Source: Actinomyces sp. HMSC035G02 (GTDB lineage: Bacteria > Actinomycetota > Actinomycetes > Actinomycetales > Actinomycetaceae). From it: a DNA stretch of 64,000 bases. This document shows, one piece after another, positions 1-10,915 of this stretch. The notes under the pieces were generated by a model, which was given only the letters and a program-made list of their open reading frames with translations, was not told where the DNA came from and searched no databases. The position numbers were made by a program, and so were the translations under genes. Within the stretch, counting starts at the first letter, position 1. Each line of letters begins with the position of its first letter. The stretch is from positions 62,001 to 126,000 of the forward strand of contig KV835892.1 in NCBI GenBank assembly GCA_001838165.1, in the 5' to 3' direction.

Positions 1-19
1 GCTTGGCTTCACACTTCAA

Positions 20-81
20 GTATTGAGAAACGACTCAATACACTTCTTGTATGGCCATGCCACGTGGGCTTTCACACGTGG
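20..81 (+). promoter_or_regulatory. Two hairpins upstream of pyrR
   Basis: Two perfect inverted repeats lie in the 171-base leader region: GTATTGAG (20-27) with CTCAATAC (34-41), and CCACGTG (60-66) with CACGTGG (75-81). Neither is followed by a clear T-run. The first may end an upstream gene outside the window; the second may belong to the pyr leader or be an operator. No promoter could be assigned with confidence. Confidence 0.35.
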
Positions 82-137
82 AGGCCTCACACTCACGTCT
101 GATCAGGAGCGTAGGATGGACGTACGACAGATCCTTT

Positions 138-171
138 AATGACCGTCCCGTGAGGCGGGGAAGGAGTAAGC
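138..171 (+). promoter_or_regulatory. PyrR-binding RNA element overlapping the pyrR Shine-Dalgarno region
   Basis: Positions 145-156 read GTCCCGTGAGGC, which fits the known PyrR-binding loop consensus (ARUCCNGNGAGGYU in Bacillus) closely. It ends four bases before the Shine-Dalgarno AAGGAG (161-166) of pyrR. There is no terminator with a T-run between it and the gene. The arrangement therefore suggests translational repression: UMP-bound PyrR would hold this hairpin and hide the ribosome site, as described for mycobacterial pyrR leaders. The element is seen directly; the mechanism is inferred. Confidence 0.75.
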
Positions 172-735
172 GTGGCCGAAGTGCACGCAGATCGCGCATC
201 GCGCGGCAAAGAAGTATTGGGAGTTGGCGACGTCGCACGCTCCCTGACACGCATCGCCTATGAAATCGTCGAACGAAACGGCGGCAGCAATAATCTGGTG
301 ATCGCAGGCATCCCCACTCGTGGCGCGACGTTGGCACGCCGCCTGGTCAATCGCATCCGCGAAGTGTCCGGCACCTACGCGGAACTCGCGATTATCGATA
401 CCACGATGTACCGCGACGACCTGGCCTCTCAGCCCCTGAGGGCTCCGAAAGAGACTCTGATTCCTCGCACCGGCATCAACGGCAAGACCGTCGTCCTCGT
501 CGACGATGTGCTCTACACCGGTCGCACCATCAAGGCTGCACTCGATGCCCTCACTCGTATCGGTCGCCCCGCGGCCGTTCAGCTCGCAGTTCTCGTCGAC
601 CGAGGCCATCGCGAGCTTCCGATTCGCCCGGATTACGTCGGCAAAAACCTGCCGACGTCCCGCGACGAAATCGTCACCATCCTGCTCGACGAAACAGACG
701 GGCGCGATGGCGTCCTTCTCGGGAAAGGCCTGTAA
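172..735 (+). CDS. pyrR: PyrR, pyrimidine operon regulator / uracil phosphoribosyltransferase
   Basis: 187 aa type I phosphoribosyltransferase fold. The PRPP-binding loop VVLVDDVLYTGRT is at residues 107-119 and an IPTRG segment at 47-51 is typical of PyrR. It binds pyr leader RNA in response to UMP and can convert uracil plus PRPP to UMP. The GTG start is chosen because AAGGAG lies 5 nt upstream. It is the first gene of a tightly packed pyr operon (3 nt to pyrB) and carries its own probable binding site at its translation start, so autoregulation is likely. Confidence 0.95.
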   Translation: MAEVHADRASRGKEVLGVGDVARSLTRIAYEIVERNGGSNNLVIAGIPTRGATLARRLVNRIREVSGTYAELAIIDTTMYRDDLASQPLRAPKETLIPRTGINGKTVVLVDDVLYTGRTIKAALDALTRIGRPAAVQLAVLVDRGHRELPIRPDYVGKNLPTSRDEIVTILLDETDGRDGVLLGKGL

Positions 736-738
736 AAG

Positions 739-1725
739 ATGAGCCTGAGCCATCTCATTTCGATCCGTGACTTGACGCGCGAGGAGGCGATTCTGATCCT
801 CGACACGGCGGAGCAGATGGCCGCCACTCAGCGCCACGGCGTGAAGAAGCTTCCGACGCTTCAGGGCAAGACTGTCGTCAACCTCTTCTTCGAGGATTCG
901 ACACGCACCCGCATCTCTTTTGAGACCGCCGCCAAGCGCCTGAGCGCCGACGTCATTAACTTCCAGTCTCGCGGCTCCTCCGTCTCCAAGGGCGAGTCCC
1001 TCAAGGACACCGCGCTCACGCTGGAGGCCATGGGCGCGGACGCGGTCATCGTGCGCCACTCCTCGTCGGGTGCCGCACACCGTCTTGCGCACGCCGGCTG
1101 GATGAACCTGCCTGTCCTCAACGCGGGTGATGGCACCCACCAGCATCCGACGCAGGCGCTCCTTGACGCGATGACCTTGCGCCGCCACTACGCGCCGTCG
1201 CTTGGCGAAGACGGCATGCCCACCCCCGGCTCCGGCCTCGATGGCGCTCACGTCGTCATCGTCGGCGATGTCCTCCACTCGCGCGTGGCACGCTCCAACG
1301 TCGATCTTCTGACGCTCCTGGGTGCTCGCGTCACCCTCGTCGCGCCCCCTACGCTCCTGCCGATCGGGGTGGAGACCTGGAACTGCGACACCTCCTACAA
1401 CTTCGACGAGGCCCTAGCGGCCAGTCCCGACGCGGTCATGATGCTGCGCGTGCAGCGCGAGCGCATGTCGAGCGCCGGCGGCGGCTTCTTCCCCTCACCC
1501 GGCGCCTACCACGCGGAGTACGGCCTCACCCCGGCGCGCTTCGCGACGCTGGCGCCCAGCGCCGTCGTCATGCATCCTGGCCCGATGAACCGAGGCCTCG
1601 AAATCTGCGCTGAGGCAGCCGACTCAGACCAATCTGTCATCGTCGAACAGGTGTCGAACGGTGTGTGCATCCGCATGGCCGCCCTTTACCTGCTTCTCGC
1701 ATCGGAAGGACACAGCAATGACTGA
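739..1725 (+). CDS. pyrB: Aspartate carbamoyltransferase catalytic subunit
   Basis: 328 aa, usual length for the catalytic chain. It condenses carbamoyl phosphate with aspartate in the second step of UMP synthesis. The carbamoyl-phosphate motif STRTR sits within [12 protein letters not shown] (about residues 51-62) and the HPTQALLD motif near 136-143; the C-terminal [10 protein letters not shown] segment is also conserved. No regulatory chain (PyrI) is encoded nearby, as is usual in Actinobacteria. It starts 3 nt after pyrR and overlaps pyrC by 8 nt. Confidence 0.97.
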   Translation: MSLSHLISIRDLTREEAILILDTAEQMAATQRHGVKKLPTLQGKTVVNLFFEDSTRTRISFETAAKRLSADVINFQSRGSSVSKGESLKDTALTLEAMGADAVIVRHSSSGAAHRLAHAGWMNLPVLNAGDGTHQHPTQALLDAMTLRRHYAPSLGEDGMPTPGSGLDGAHVVIVGDVLHSRVARSNVDLLTLLGARVTLVAPPTLLPIGVETWNCDTSYNFDEALAASPDAVMMLRVQRERMSSAGGGFFPSPGAYHAEYGLTPARFATLAPSAVVMHPGPMNRGLEICAEAADSDQSVIVEQVSNGVCIRMAALYLLLASEGHSND

Positions 1726-3037
1726 ACAGACCCGTGACATCCTGATCACCGGCGCCTCGCTGCTCGGCGGGGAGCCCACCGACGTTGCGCTGTCCGGTGG
1801 CACCATCGTCGCGATCGGTGCCGACGCTCGCAACAACGTGCGCGACCCGCGCGTCATCGTCGCAGAAGGTCTCATCGCCCTGCCCGGCCTCGTCGATATT
1901 CACACCCACCTGCGTCAGCCGGGCGGAGAGGACGCCGAGACCGTCTTCACCGGCACGCGCGCGGCTGCCGTCGGCGGCTACACGGCCGTGCACGCGATGG
2001 CCAACACGACGCCCACGCAGGACACGGCGGCCATCGTCGACCAGGTGTTGCGCCTGGGCGAGGAGGCCGACTGGGTTGAGGTTCGCCCCGTCGGTGCCGT
2101 TACCAAGGGCCTGGAAGGCAAGCATCTCGCATCGCTCGGCTCGATGGCCCGTTCGCGCTCGAAGGTCCGTGTCTTCTCCGACGACGGCAAGTGCGTGTCC
2201 GATCCCGTCCTCATGCGCCGCGCCCTCGAATATGTCAAGGGTTTCGGCGGTGTGATCGCCCAGCACAGCCAGGATCCCGCCCTCACTGAGGGCGCTCAGA
2301 TGAACGAGTCGGCGCTGTCCGGCGAGCTCGGCCTGGCCGGTTGGCCCGCCGTCGCCGAAGAGGCGATCATCGCCCGCGATATTCTGCTCGCCAAGCACGT
2401 CGGCTCGCGCCTGCACGTGTGTCACCTGTCGACCGCGGGCTCGGTCGACCTCGTGCGTTGGGGCAAGGCACAGGGCGTCGATATTACGGCCGAGGCCACG
2501 CCTCACCACCTGCTCCTGACCGAACAGCTCGCCGCCACATACGACCCGCTCTACAAGGTGAACCCGCCGCTGCGCCGCGCCGAGGACGTCGAGGCGGTGC
2601 GCGAAGGCCTGGCCGACGGCACGATCGACTGCATCGGCACGGACCACGCGCCCCATCCCCTCGAGATGAAGGACTGCGAGTGGCAGGCCGGCGCGTTTGG
2701 CATGACGGGCCTGGAGACAGCGCTGCCGATCATCATCGAGACGATGGTGAACACGGGCCGCATGGATTGGGCGGACGTCGCCCGCGTCATGTCGACGGTT
2801 CCCGCCCGGATTGGACGCGTTGAATCGCAGGGCCAGGGCCTGGTCGTCGGCGCCCCCGCACACGTCACCCTCGTGGATGCGACGGTGCGCGTGACGGTCG
2901 ACCCGGCCAAGCAGTGGACGCGCTCCACGAACTGCCCCTTCCGCGGCATGGAACTGCCCGGACAGGTGCGCTACACGATTTTTGGCGGCGTCCCCACGGT
3001 CGTCGACGCTCAACCGATTGCCAAGGAGGACCGATGA
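1718..3037 (+). CDS. pyrC: Dihydroorotase
   Basis: 439 aa amidohydrolase of the class I, PyrC/PyrX-like type. It cyclises carbamoyl aspartate to dihydroorotate. The metal-binding HTH is in [13 protein letters not shown] (residues 60-72) and the later CIGTDHAPH block supplies the catalytic Asp. The start at 1718 (MTEQTRD) is preferred: it has AGGA a few bases upstream and overlaps pyrB by 8 nt, consistent with translational coupling. A longer frame from 1661 would overlap pyrB further and adds no conserved sequence. Confidence 0.95.
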   Translation: MTEQTRDILITGASLLGGEPTDVALSGGTIVAIGADARNNVRDPRVIVAEGLIALPGLVDIHTHLRQPGGEDAETVFTGTRAAAVGGYTAVHAMANTTPTQDTAAIVDQVLRLGEEADWVEVRPVGAVTKGLEGKHLASLGSMARSRSKVRVFSDDGKCVSDPVLMRRALEYVKGFGGVIAQHSQDPALTEGAQMNESALSGELGLAGWPAVAEEAIIARDILLAKHVGSRLHVCHLSTAGSVDLVRWGKAQGVDITAEATPHHLLLTEQLAATYDPLYKVNPPLRRAEDVEAVREGLADGTIDCIGTDHAPHPLEMKDCEWQAGAFGMTGLETALPIIIETMVNTGRMDWADVARVMSTVPARIGRVESQGQGLVVGAPAHVTLVDATVRVTVDPAKQWTRSTNCPFRGMELPGQVRYTIFGGVPTVVDAQPIAKEDR

Positions 3038-4221
3038 CCACGTCCGATATCGCTCTGCTCGTCCTGGAGGACGGCACCGTTTTCAAGGGCCGCGCGTGGG
3101 GCGCGAGGGGCCGCACGCTCGGCGAGATCGTGTTCTCGACCGGCATGACCGGCTACCAGGAGACGCTCACCGACCCGTCGTACCACCGCCAGATCGTCGT
3201 CATGACGGCCCCGCACATCGGTAACACCGGCGTCAACGACGAGGATCCCGAGTCCTCGCGCATCTGGGTCGCTGGCTTCGTCGTGCGAGACGCCGCCCGC
3301 CGCGCCTCTAACTGGCGCGCGCGCCGCGAGCTGGAGGACGAGCTGATCTCTCAGGGCATCGTCGGCATCGCTGACGTCGACACGCGTGCGATCACCCGCC
3401 ACATCCGCGAGCGCGGAGCCATGCGCGCTGGCATCTTCTCGGGTGATGCGCTGCCCGTGGGCGCGCAGTACCTGGGGGACGAGGCCGTGGCCTCCCTCGT
3501 GCGCATCGTCGCCGAGTCTCCCGCGATGAGCGGAGCGGCGCTGGCCGCCGAGGTGTCGACGGACGAGACCTACGTGGTGGAGCCTCTCGGCGACTTTGAG
3601 GGCAAGGAGCCCATCGCGCGCGTCGTCGCCGTCGACCTGGGTATCAAGTCGCGCACTCCCTACCACCTGGCCGCGCGCGGAGTGCGCGTCTACGTGGTGC
3701 CTTCCACCGTGTCCTTCGCCGACATCGAGGCACTCAAGCCGGATGGTGTCTTCTTCTCCAACGGCCCCGGCGACCCGTCGACGGCCGACCGCGAGATCGG
3801 CGTGCTGCGCGCCGTTTTGGATGCTGGCATCCCATACTTCGGCATCTGCTTCGGTCACCAGCTTTTCGGCCGCGCTCTCGGCTACGGCACCTACAAGCTG
3901 GACTATGGCCACCGCGGCATCAACCAGCCGGTGAAGGACGTGGCCACGGGCCGCGTGGAGATCACTGCTCACAACCATGGCTTCGCGGTGGATGCCCCGG
4001 TGGGGGAGCCCTCGGTCGCCCCCTTCGAATCGGGCCGCTATGGGCGCGTCGAGGTCTCCCACGTCGGCCTCAACGACGGCGTCGTCGAGGGCCTGCGCGC
4101 CCTGGACATTCCCGCCTTCTCCGTCCAGTACCACCCCGAGGCAGCAGCCGGCCCGCACGACGGTGAGCTGCTCTTCGATCGCTTCATTTCCCTGATGACC
4201 GCCGCTAAGGAGACCCACTGA
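3034..4221 (+). CDS. carA: Carbamoyl-phosphate synthase small (glutaminase) subunit
   Basis: 395 aa, normal length. The N-terminal half is the small-subunit domain; the C-terminal half is a class I glutamine amidotransferase with the nucleophile elbow [10 protein letters not shown] and the partner His/Glu in [13 protein letters not shown]. It releases ammonia from glutamine for CarB. Start 3034 overlaps the pyrC stop as ATGA and has AAGGAGG upstream; the stop overlaps the carB start as TGATG. It is part of the pyr operon, so carbamoyl phosphate for pyrimidines and arginine is probably made under PyrR control. Confidence 0.97.
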   Translation: MTTSDIALLVLEDGTVFKGRAWGARGRTLGEIVFSTGMTGYQETLTDPSYHRQIVVMTAPHIGNTGVNDEDPESSRIWVAGFVVRDAARRASNWRARRELEDELISQGIVGIADVDTRAITRHIRERGAMRAGIFSGDALPVGAQYLGDEAVASLVRIVAESPAMSGAALAAEVSTDETYVVEPLGDFEGKEPIARVVAVDLGIKSRTPYHLAARGVRVYVVPSTVSFADIEALKPDGVFFSNGPGDPSTADREIGVLRAVLDAGIPYFGICFGHQLFGRALGYGTYKLDYGHRGINQPVKDVATGRVEITAHNHGFAVDAPVGEPSVAPFESGRYGRVEVSHVGLNDGVVEGLRALDIPAFSVQYHPEAAAGPHDGELLFDRFISLMTAAKETH

Positions 4222-7200
4222 TGCCCCGCAGGAACGATCTGTCGTCCGTCCTCGTCATCGGATCGGGCCCCATTGTCATCGGCCAGGCATGCGAGTTTGA
4301 CTACTCGGGCACGCAGGCATGCCGCGTGCTGAAGGAGGAGGGCCTGCGCGTCATCCTCGTCAACTCCAACCCGGCGACTATCATGACTGACCCGGGCATC
4401 GCCGACGCCACCTACGTCGAGCCGATCACCCCGGAGGTCGTGGCCTCGATCATCGAGAAGGAGCGCCCCGACGCGCTGCTGCCCACGCTGGGCGGACAGA
4501 CGGCACTCAACACAGCCGTTGCGCTGTCCGAAATGGGCGTTCTTGAGCGTTTCAACGTCGAGCTGATCGGCGCATCCATCGACGCGATCCGCGCCGGTGA
4601 GGACCGCGAGGAGTTCAAGGAGATCGTCGAGCGTTCCGGCGCCGAGGTCGCACGTTCCTTCATCGCCCACACGATGGAGGAGTGCCACGCGGCCGCCGCC
4701 GAACTCGGCTACCCCCTCGTCGTTCGCCCCTCCTTCACGATGGGCGGCCTCGGCTCCGGTTTTGCTTACACCCCCGAAGACCTCGAGCGCATTGCCGGCC
4801 AAGGCCTGGCCGCCTCGATCACGACCGAGGTCCTCCTCGAGGAGTCGATCCTCGGCTGGAAGGAATACGAGCTCGAACTCATGCGCGACAAGGCGGATAA
4901 CGTCGTCGTCGTGTGTTCGATCGAGAACGTCGACCCGGTCGGCGTGCATACGGGCGACTCGATCACGGTCGCTCCGGCGCTGACCCTGACCGACCGCGAG
5001 ATGCAGCGCCTCCGCGACATCGGCATCGCCGTCATCCGCGCAGTCGGCGTTGACACCGGCGGCTGCAACATTCAGTTCGCAATCCACCCCGAGACGGGCC
5101 GCATCATCGTCATCGAGATGAACCCGCGTGTGTCGCGTTCGTCCGCCCTGGCCTCGAAGGCGACGGGCTTCCCGATCGCAAAGATCGCCGCGCGCCTTGC
5201 AACCGGCTACACGCTCGACGAGATCCCGAACGATATCACGGGCTCTACCCCTGCCTCGTTCGAGCCGACGCTCGACTACGTGGTCGTCAAGGTCCCGCGC
5301 TTCACTTTCGAGAAGTTCCCGGCCGCCGACCCGACGCTCACCACCTCGATGAAGGCCGTGGGCGAGGCAATGGCGATCGGCCGCTCCTTCACCGAGGCAC
5401 TGCAGAAGGCCCTGCGCTCGATCGATAAGGGCGGCGTGCAGTTCCACTGGGACGGAGATGCACCCACCCCCGAGGAGACCAGCGCGCTCGTCAAGGCTGC
5501 CGCCGTCGGCACCGAGGGCCGTCTCGTCCAGGTCCAGCAGGCTATTCGTGGCGGCGCGACGCTCGAGGAACTGTTCGAATCCACGAAGATCGACCCGTGG
5601 TTCCTCGACCAGATGTTCCTCCTCGACGAGGTCGCAACCCGCATCCGCGAGGCCGAGGCACTCACGGGCGACGTGCTAGCCGAGGCGAAGCGCCACGGCT
5701 TCTCCGACCGCCAGATCGCTGCGATGCGCGGCCTGTCCGAGGATACGGTGCGCGAGGTGCGCGGTGCCTTTGGTATCCACCCCGTCTTTAAGACGGTCGA
5801 CACCTGTGCCGCCGAGTTCGCGGCCCGCACGCCGTACCACTACTCGACCTACGACCAGGAGAACGAGGTCCGTCCGCGCGAGCGCGAGGCCGTCATCATC
5901 CTGGGCGCCGGCCCCAACCGCATCGGTCAGGGCATCGAATTCGACTACTCGTGTGTCCACGCCGCCATGTCGCTGCGCGAGCACTACGAGACCATCATGG
6001 TCAACTGCAACCCCGAAACGGTGTCGACCGACTACGACATCTCCGACCGTCTCTACTTCGAGCCCCTGACTCTCGAGGACGTCCTGGAGATTTACCGCGC
6101 TGAGTGCGCGGCGGGCCCCGTCAAGGGCATGATCGTCCAGCTCGGCGGCCAGACCCCGCTGTCGCTCGCCGCCGATCTCGAGCGCGCCGGCGTGCCGATC
6201 CTGGGCACCAGCCCCCGCGCCATCGACCTGGCAGAGGACCGCGAGGAGTTCGGCAAGGTTCTCGAGGCCGCTCAGTGCCCGGCACCCGCCCACGACACCG
6301 CGAACACGCCCGAACAGGTCATCGCTGTTGCCGCAGAGGTGGGCTACCCGGTTCTCGTTCGCCCCTCCTTCGTGCTGGGTGGTCGCGGCATGGCGATCAT
6401 CAATGACGAGCCGGCGCTTCGTGAGTACCTCGCGAGCCATGACTCCGAGCTGCTGTTCTCGCGCGGTCCGCTCCTCATCGACCGCTTCCTGGATGCCGCC
6501 ATCGAGATCGACGTCGACGCCCTGTACGACGGCGAAGAGCTCTTCATGGGCGCGATCATGGAGCACATTGAGGAGGCTGGCATCCACTCAGGTGACTCCT
6601 CCTGCGTGCTGCCTCCCATGACGCTGTCCGCGCGCGAGCTCGAACGCATCACGGCCTCCACCGAGGCGATCGCGCGTGGCGTCGGCGTACGCGGCCTGAT
6701 CAACATTCAGTTCGCCCTGCTCTCCGACACCCTCTACGTCATCGAGGCGAACCCGCGCGCTTCGCGTACCGTTCCCTTCGCGTCGAAGGCAACGGGCGTG
6801 CAGCTCGCAAAGGCCGCCGCCCTCATTCAGGTGGGCGCGACGATCGCTTCCCTGCGCGAGCAGGGGATGCTGCCGGATACGGACGCTCGCGAGATTCACG
6901 ACGGCGGATCGATCGCTGTAAAGGCAGCCGTCCTCCCGTTCAAGCGCTTCCGCACGGCCGGCGGCGAAATCGTCGACACCGTCCTCGGTCCCGAGATGCG
7001 CTCGACCGGTGAGGTCATGGGCATCGACCGCGACTTCCCGACGGCATTCGCCAAGGCCCAACTCGGCGCTTCGACCGACATGCCGACGTCGGGCACCGTC
7101 TTCATTTCGATTGCGGATACCGACAAGCGAGCGATCGTCCTGCCGGCCGCCCGTATGCACGAGATGGGCTTCAAGATCCTCGCGACCTCAGGAACGGCAT

Positions 7201-7520
7201 CGGTCCTGCGCCGCAATGGCATCGAAGCCCAGGCTGTTCGTAAGTCCTCCGAGGGCCGCGGAGACGGCGGCGAGCCGACGGTCGTCGACCTCATCAACGA
7301 CGGCTCGATCGACATGGTCGTCAACACGCCTCAGCGCAGCGCCCCGCGTAACGACGGCTATCAGATCCGTACCGCTGCAGCCTCGCAGGACCGCCCCGCG
7401 GTGACCACGCTGCAGGCGTTCAACGCGATGGTGCAGGCCATCGAAGTGCGTATGCGCGGGGCCTACTCTGTGCGCTCGTTGCAGGAATGGGATTCCATTC
7501 GATCGGAGGAAACACGATGA
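4221..7520 (+). CDS. carB: Carbamoyl-phosphate synthase large subunit
   Basis: 1099 aa, as expected for the two tandem ATP-grasp halves. Each half begins with a similar dinucleotide-like segment ([17 protein letters not shown] near the N-terminus and [16 protein letters not shown] near residue 560) and contains a PSFTMGG or PSFVLGG loop. The C-terminal ~150 residues are the MGS-like allosteric domain. It uses ammonia from CarA, bicarbonate and two ATP to make carbamoyl phosphate. The start overlaps the carA stop by one base and the stop overlaps pyrF by 4 nt. Confidence 0.98.
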   Translation: MPRRNDLSSVLVIGSGPIVIGQACEFDYSGTQACRVLKEEGLRVILVNSNPATIMTDPGIADATYVEPITPEVVASIIEKERPDALLPTLGGQTALNTAVALSEMGVLERFNVELIGASIDAIRAGEDREEFKEIVERSGAEVARSFIAHTMEECHAAAAELGYPLVVRPSFTMGGLGSGFAYTPEDLERIAGQGLAASITTEVLLEESILGWKEYELELMRDKADNVVVVCSIENVDPVGVHTGDSITVAPALTLTDREMQRLRDIGIAVIRAVGVDTGGCNIQFAIHPETGRIIVIEMNPRVSRSSALASKATGFPIAKIAARLATGYTLDEIPNDITGSTPASFEPTLDYVVVKVPRFTFEKFPAADPTLTTSMKAVGEAMAIGRSFTEALQKALRSIDKGGVQFHWDGDAPTPEETSALVKAAAVGTEGRLVQVQQAIRGGATLEELFESTKIDPWFLDQMFLLDEVATRIREAEALTGDVLAEAKRHGFSDRQIAAMRGLSEDTVREVRGAFGIHPVFKTVDTCAAEFAARTPYHYSTYDQENEVRPREREAVIILGAGPNRIGQGIEFDYSCVHAAMSLREHYETIMVNCNPETVSTDYDISDRLYFEPLTLEDVLEIYRAECAAGPVKGMIVQLGGQTPLSLAADLERAGVPILGTSPRAIDLAEDREEFGKVLEAAQCPAPAHDTANTPEQVIAVAAEVGYPVLVRPSFVLGGRGMAIINDEPALREYLASHDSELLFSRGPLLIDRFLDAAIEIDVDALYDGEELFMGAIMEHIEEAGIHSGDSSCVLPPMTLSARELERITASTEAIARGVGVRGLINIQFALLSDTLYVIEANPRASRTVPFASKATGVQLAKAAALIQVGATIASLREQGMLPDTDAREIHDGGSIAVKAAVLPFKRFRTAGGEIVDTVLGPEMRSTGEVMGIDRDFPTAFAKAQLGASTDMPTSGTVFISIADTDKRAIVLPAARMHEMGFKILATSGTASVLRRNGIEAQAVRKSSEGRGDGGEPTVVDLINDGSIDMVVNTPQRSAPRNDGYQIRTAAASQDRPAVTTLQAFNAMVQAIEVRMRGAYSVRSLQEWDSIRSEETR

Positions 7521-8383
7521 CTACTTCCGCAGTTAAGCCTGCCGCTTCGGCTGGCTTCGGCGATCGTCTCTACGCCGCCATGCGCGCTTACGGACCCGTG
7601 TGTGTGGGCATCGATCCGCACGCCGGCCTGCTACAGGAGTGGGGGCTTGACGACGACGCGAACGGTGTGCGAGAGTTTTCTCTTCGCGTCATCGAGGCTC
7701 TCGGCGGCCGCGTCGCAGCGTTCAAGCCTCAGGCCGCCTTCTTCGAGCGGCACGGCTCTCGAGGCGTCGCCGTTCTCGAGGAAGTCATCGCTGCCTGCCG
7801 CGAAGTCGGCACGCTGTGCATTGTGGATGCTAAGCGCGGTGACATCGGCTCGACGATGGACGGCTATGCACAGGCGTTCTTGTCGGATGCCTCCCCGCTT
7901 GCCGGTGATGCGGTCACGCTATCGCCCTACCTCGGCGTCGGATCGCTGACCCCCGCGCTCGAGTTGGCGCGACAGACCGGAAGGGGAGTGTTCGTTCTCG
8001 CCCTCACATCGAACCCCGAAGGTGCCTCCGTTCAGCACGCCCGCAGCGAGGATGGAACCAGCGTTGCGGGCCGCGTCGTGTCCCAACTGGCGGACTTTAA
8101 CAGCCGGTGTGACCAACAACACCTAGGGCCTGCTGGCATCGTTGTGGGAGCCACCGTGGGCGATGCAGTCAAGCGTTTGGGCATCGACCTCGCCTCGCTC
8201 AATGGCGCTTTTTTGGCTCCAGGAGTGGGCGCACAGGGCGCTGGTCCCGCGCAGGTCAGGGAGGTTTTCGCCGGAGCCGAGGACGCCGTACTCGCCTCGT
8301 CTTCTCGCGCAATCCTACGTTCTGGGCCCAGCATCGCTGGCCTTCGAGACGCCTACCGTGCGACAGTCGATTCTCTGCAATAA
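7517..8383 (+). CDS. pyrF: Orotidine 5'-phosphate decarboxylase (type 2)
   Basis: 288 aa, the longer mycobacterial-type PyrF. The catalytic DAKRGD motif is at residues 104-109, with Lys106 the likely catalytic lysine, and [11 protein letters not shown] near residue 160 is typical of this subfamily. It makes UMP from OMP. The ATG at 7517 overlaps the carB stop as ATGA, with GATCGGAGG upstream. It closes the operon; a terminator hairpin follows. The genes for dihydroorotate dehydrogenase and orotate phosphoribosyltransferase are not in this window. Confidence 0.95.
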   Translation: MTTSAVKPAASAGFGDRLYAAMRAYGPVCVGIDPHAGLLQEWGLDDDANGVREFSLRVIEALGGRVAAFKPQAAFFERHGSRGVAVLEEVIAACREVGTLCIVDAKRGDIGSTMDGYAQAFLSDASPLAGDAVTLSPYLGVGSLTPALELARQTGRGVFVLALTSNPEGASVQHARSEDGTSVAGRVVSQLADFNSRCDQQHLGPAGIVVGATVGDAVKRLGIDLASLNGAFLAPGVGAQGAGPAQVREVFAGAEDAVLASSSRAILRSGPSIAGLRDAYRATVDSLQ

Positions 8384-8384
8384 T

Positions 8385-8414
8385 CTGCTCTGTTACTAAA
8401 AGAGCAGCGTTTTG
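8385..8414 (+). terminator. Terminator after pyrF
   Basis: CTGCTCT (8385-8391) pairs with AGAGCAG (8401-8407) and is followed by CGTTTTGG. It separates the pyr operon from mihF. Confidence 0.65.
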
Positions 8415-8484
8415 GTCTGGCACTAGTGGTCCGGAAGGTGACATAGTTTATTTACCGAAGATCCCAACGGAGGAGATGATCAGA

Positions 8485-8796
8485 ATGGCACTACCTGATC
8501 TCACGCCAGAACAGAGGGCACAGGCTCTCGAAAAGGCAACGCAGGCACGGAGGCGTCGCGCCGAAGTGAAGAACGCGCTTAAGGCGCGCTCGATGAACCT
8601 GTCGGAGGTTTTGGAACTCGCTGATTCAGACGAGGCCGTAGCGAAGATGAAGGTCGTTTCGCTGCTGGAGTCGCTGCCGCGCGTCGGCACGAACACGGCT
8701 GCCGTGCTGATGGACGAGTACAAGATCGCCCAGAGCAGGCGCGTGCGTGGCCTCGGCCCCGTCCAGCGGAAGGCCCTCGTCGAGCGTTTCGGCTGA
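8485..8796 (+). CDS. mihF: Integration host factor MihF
   Basis: 103 aa actinobacterial integration host factor (unrelated to E. coli IHF), a small nucleoid-associated DNA-binding protein. The conserved core runs from MALPDLTPEQRAQAL through a helix-two-turn-helix region with LPRVGTNTAAVLMDE to the GPVQRKALVERFG end. The start at 8485 is chosen over the in-frame ATG at 8476 because the latter is directly abutted by the GGAGGAG ribosome site (8469-8475), too close to use. It stands before gmk and rpoZ, the order common in Actinobacteria. Confidence 0.92.
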   Translation: MALPDLTPEQRAQALEKATQARRRRAEVKNALKARSMNLSEVLELADSDEAVAKMKVVSLLESLPRVGTNTAAVLMDEYKIAQSRRVRGLGPVQRKALVERFG

Positions 8797-8823
8797 CGCG
8801 GTCAAGCGTGGCACACTTGAGCC

Positions 8824-9381
8824 ATGACTAAGGCTCAACTGACTGTCCTCGCTGGCCCTACGGCCGTTGGAAAGGGAACTGTTGTCGCTGCGCTGACGAA
8901 GCGCTACCCGACGCTCAACGTGTCGGTCTCGGCAACAACTCGCGATCCTCGGCCCGGTGAACTGAACGGCGTCCACTACTACTTCGTTTCCGCCCAAGAG
9001 TTCGATGCAATGATCGAACGTGGAGACATGTTGGAGTGGGCGCTTGTTCATGGAAAAAACAAGTACGGGACGCCTCGCGGACCCGTCGATGAAGCCCTCG
9101 CTGCTGGCAAGCCCGTGCTTCTTGAGATCGACCTGGCCGGTGCGCGCCAGGTCCGCACCAACAGGCCCGACGCGCAGTTCATTTTCCTCGCTCCACCTTC
9201 GTGGGAGGAGCTCGAGCGCCGCCTGATCGGGCGCGGTACCGAAAGCCCCGAGGAACAGGCACGCCGCCTGGCTACCGCCCGCGTTGAGCTGGAGGCTGCC
9301 TCGGAGTTTGACCACGTTGTGATCAACGACGACGTGGAGCGCGCGGTGGATGAGCTGGCTCGGCTCATTGGCCTGGAGTAG
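8824..9381 (+). CDS. gmk: Guanylate kinase
   Basis: 185 aa. The P-loop GPTAVGKGTV is at residues 12-21 and the GMP-binding region SATTRDPRPGELNGVHYYF follows near 37-55. The P-loop has Ala-Val where GPSGVGKGT is usual (GPTAVGKGT), a mild variant. It phosphorylates GMP to GDP. No strong Shine-Dalgarno precedes it; CACACT sits six bases before the ATG, weakly resembling a leaderless start. It is followed by rpoZ after 36 nt. Confidence 0.95.
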   Translation: MTKAQLTVLAGPTAVGKGTVVAALTKRYPTLNVSVSATTRDPRPGELNGVHYYFVSAQEFDAMIERGDMLEWALVHGKNKYGTPRGPVDEALAAGKPVLLEIDLAGARQVRTNRPDAQFIFLAPPSWEELERRLIGRGTESPEEQARRLATARVELEAASEFDHVVINDDVERAVDELARLIGLE

Positions 9382-9417
9382 TATCTATCTGAATCCGCCA
9401 CTGAGAGGAATACACGC

Positions 9418-9684
9418 ATGTCCGGAATTGTTGCCCAGCCCGTGGGCATCACGTCCCCGCCCATTGACGATCTGCTGGAGCACGTCGATTCCAAGTACGC
9501 CCTGGTTATCTTTGCTGCGAAGCGCGCACGCCAAATTAACTCCTACAATCTGCAGCTTCAGCAGAACATGATCCAGTTCGTGGGTCCGGTCGTCGACGTG
9601 CAGCCGGATGAGAAGCCGCTCGCTGTCTCCCTGCGCGAGATCAACGAAGGCCTCCTGTCTCTCGAAGCTAACCCCGAGGCCTGA
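9418..9684 (+). CDS. rpoZ: RNA polymerase omega subunit
   Basis: 88 aa. The conserved omega core [21 protein letters not shown] is followed by ARQINSYN (the RARQIN segment). Omega helps assemble beta-prime into RNA polymerase. It starts 36 nt after gmk with GAGAGGAA upstream, and the coaBC start lies one base beyond its stop codon, so gmk-rpoZ-coaBC-metK-VKOR is probably one transcription unit. Confidence 0.95.
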   Translation: MSGIVAQPVGITSPPIDDLLEHVDSKYALVIFAAKRARQINSYNLQLQQNMIQFVGPVVDVQPDEKPLAVSLREINEGLLSLEANPEA

Positions 9685-9685
9685 C

Positions 9686-10915
9686 ATGGCAACGATCGTC
9701 GTCGGAGTGACCGGCGGCGTCGCAGCCTTTAAAGCACCCATCGTGGTCCGCGAGTGTCAACGCGCGGGCCACGACGTGTATGTCGCTGCGACACGCGCGT
9801 CATTGGATTTCGTTGGGCGTTCCACCTGGGAGGGCATCACGTCTCGCCCAGTCGCCGTGGATATCGCGGGGGAGGGGCGCGCCGAGCACGTGGAGCTTGC
9901 TCGCGTCGCCGATCTCATCATCGTCGTTCCCGCGACTGCGAACTCTCTGGCGCGCCTCGCTGCAGGCTTCGCCGACGACATGGTGTCGCTGACGGTTCTC
10001 GCCTCTGATGCGCCCGTTGTTGTTGCCCCCGCGATGCACTCCAACATGTGGCTGGCACCCGCCACGCAGGCAAACGTCAAGACGCTTCGCGAGCGCGGTG
10101 TGCACGTCATCGAACCTGCTTCTGGTGCGCTTGGTTCCGGCGACAGCGGTGTCGGCCGCCTTCCTGAACCAGAGGAGATCGCTCGGGTGGCTCTCGAGCT
10201 GCTCGAGGCTAACAATCGGGCGTCGAGTGCTCTCGCTGGCCGCACGATTGTTGTCACTGCCGGCGGTACGCGCGAACCCATCGATCCGGTCCGTTTTTTG
10301 GGCAATCAGTCATCCGGCCGTCAGGGACTGGCAATCGCATCGGCAGCAGCGCGAGCGGGCGCTTCTGTACGCGTGATCGCCGCGAACATCGAGTCGGCTC
10401 TCCTCGAGGCGCTGCCGACGGGTGTACAGGTCACTCGCGTGGGCAGCGCCCTGCAGATGCGCGAGGCAACGATCGATCAGGTGACCGACGCCGATGCTCT
10501 CGTGATGACGGCAGCAGTCGCGGACTTTAGGCCCGAGGCGACCTCGGAGTCGAAGATGAAGAAGGACCCATCGACCGACGACGCTCCGACGATTCGCCTG
10601 GTGCGTAACCCCGATATCCTCGCCGAAATCGGGCACAGCGACAAGCGCCCGCCCCTCGTCGTCGGTTTCGCCGCGGAGACCGGCACCGACGAGGAGATAC
10701 TCGCCTACGGCGCTGACAAAGCTGCCCGAAAAGGTGCAGATTTCATCTGCCTGAACCGGGTGGGGGAGAGCGTCGGATTCGGCGACGTGCCCAACGATAT
10801 TCGCCTCCTTGATGCAAGCGGCCACATCACAGGTCGTTACGTCGGCTCAAAGGATGAGGTCGCGGCTGGTCTTGTCGGCCATATGGCGTCATTCCTTGAT
10901 AATCTAAAGCGGTGA
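9686..10915 (+). CDS. coaBC: Bifunctional phosphopantothenoylcysteine decarboxylase / phosphopantothenate-cysteine ligase
   Basis: 409 aa fusion for coenzyme A synthesis. The N-terminal CoaC flavoprotein part has [11 protein letters not shown] at the start and PAMHSNMW near residue 117. The C-terminal CoaB ligase part begins near residue 190 with [19 protein letters not shown] and contains a KMKKDP segment. CoaC decarboxylates 4'-phosphopantothenoylcysteine, the product of CoaB. The ATG at 9686 follows the rpoZ stop directly. The stop overlaps the metK GTG start. Confidence 0.95.
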   Translation: MATIVVGVTGGVAAFKAPIVVRECQRAGHDVYVAATRASLDFVGRSTWEGITSRPVAVDIAGEGRAEHVELARVADLIIVVPATANSLARLAAGFADDMVSLTVLASDAPVVVAPAMHSNMWLAPATQANVKTLRERGVHVIEPASGALGSGDSGVGRLPEPEEIARVALELLEANNRASSALAGRTIVVTAGGTREPIDPVRFLGNQSSGRQGLAIASAAARAGASVRVIAANIESALLEALPTGVQVTRVGSALQMREATIDQVTDADALVMTAAVADFRPEATSESKMKKDPSTDDAPTIRLVRNPDILAEIGHSDKRPPLVVGFAAETGTDEEILAYGADKAARKGADFICLNRVGESVGFGDVPNDIRLLDASGHITGRYVGSKDEVAAGLVGHMASFLDNLKR

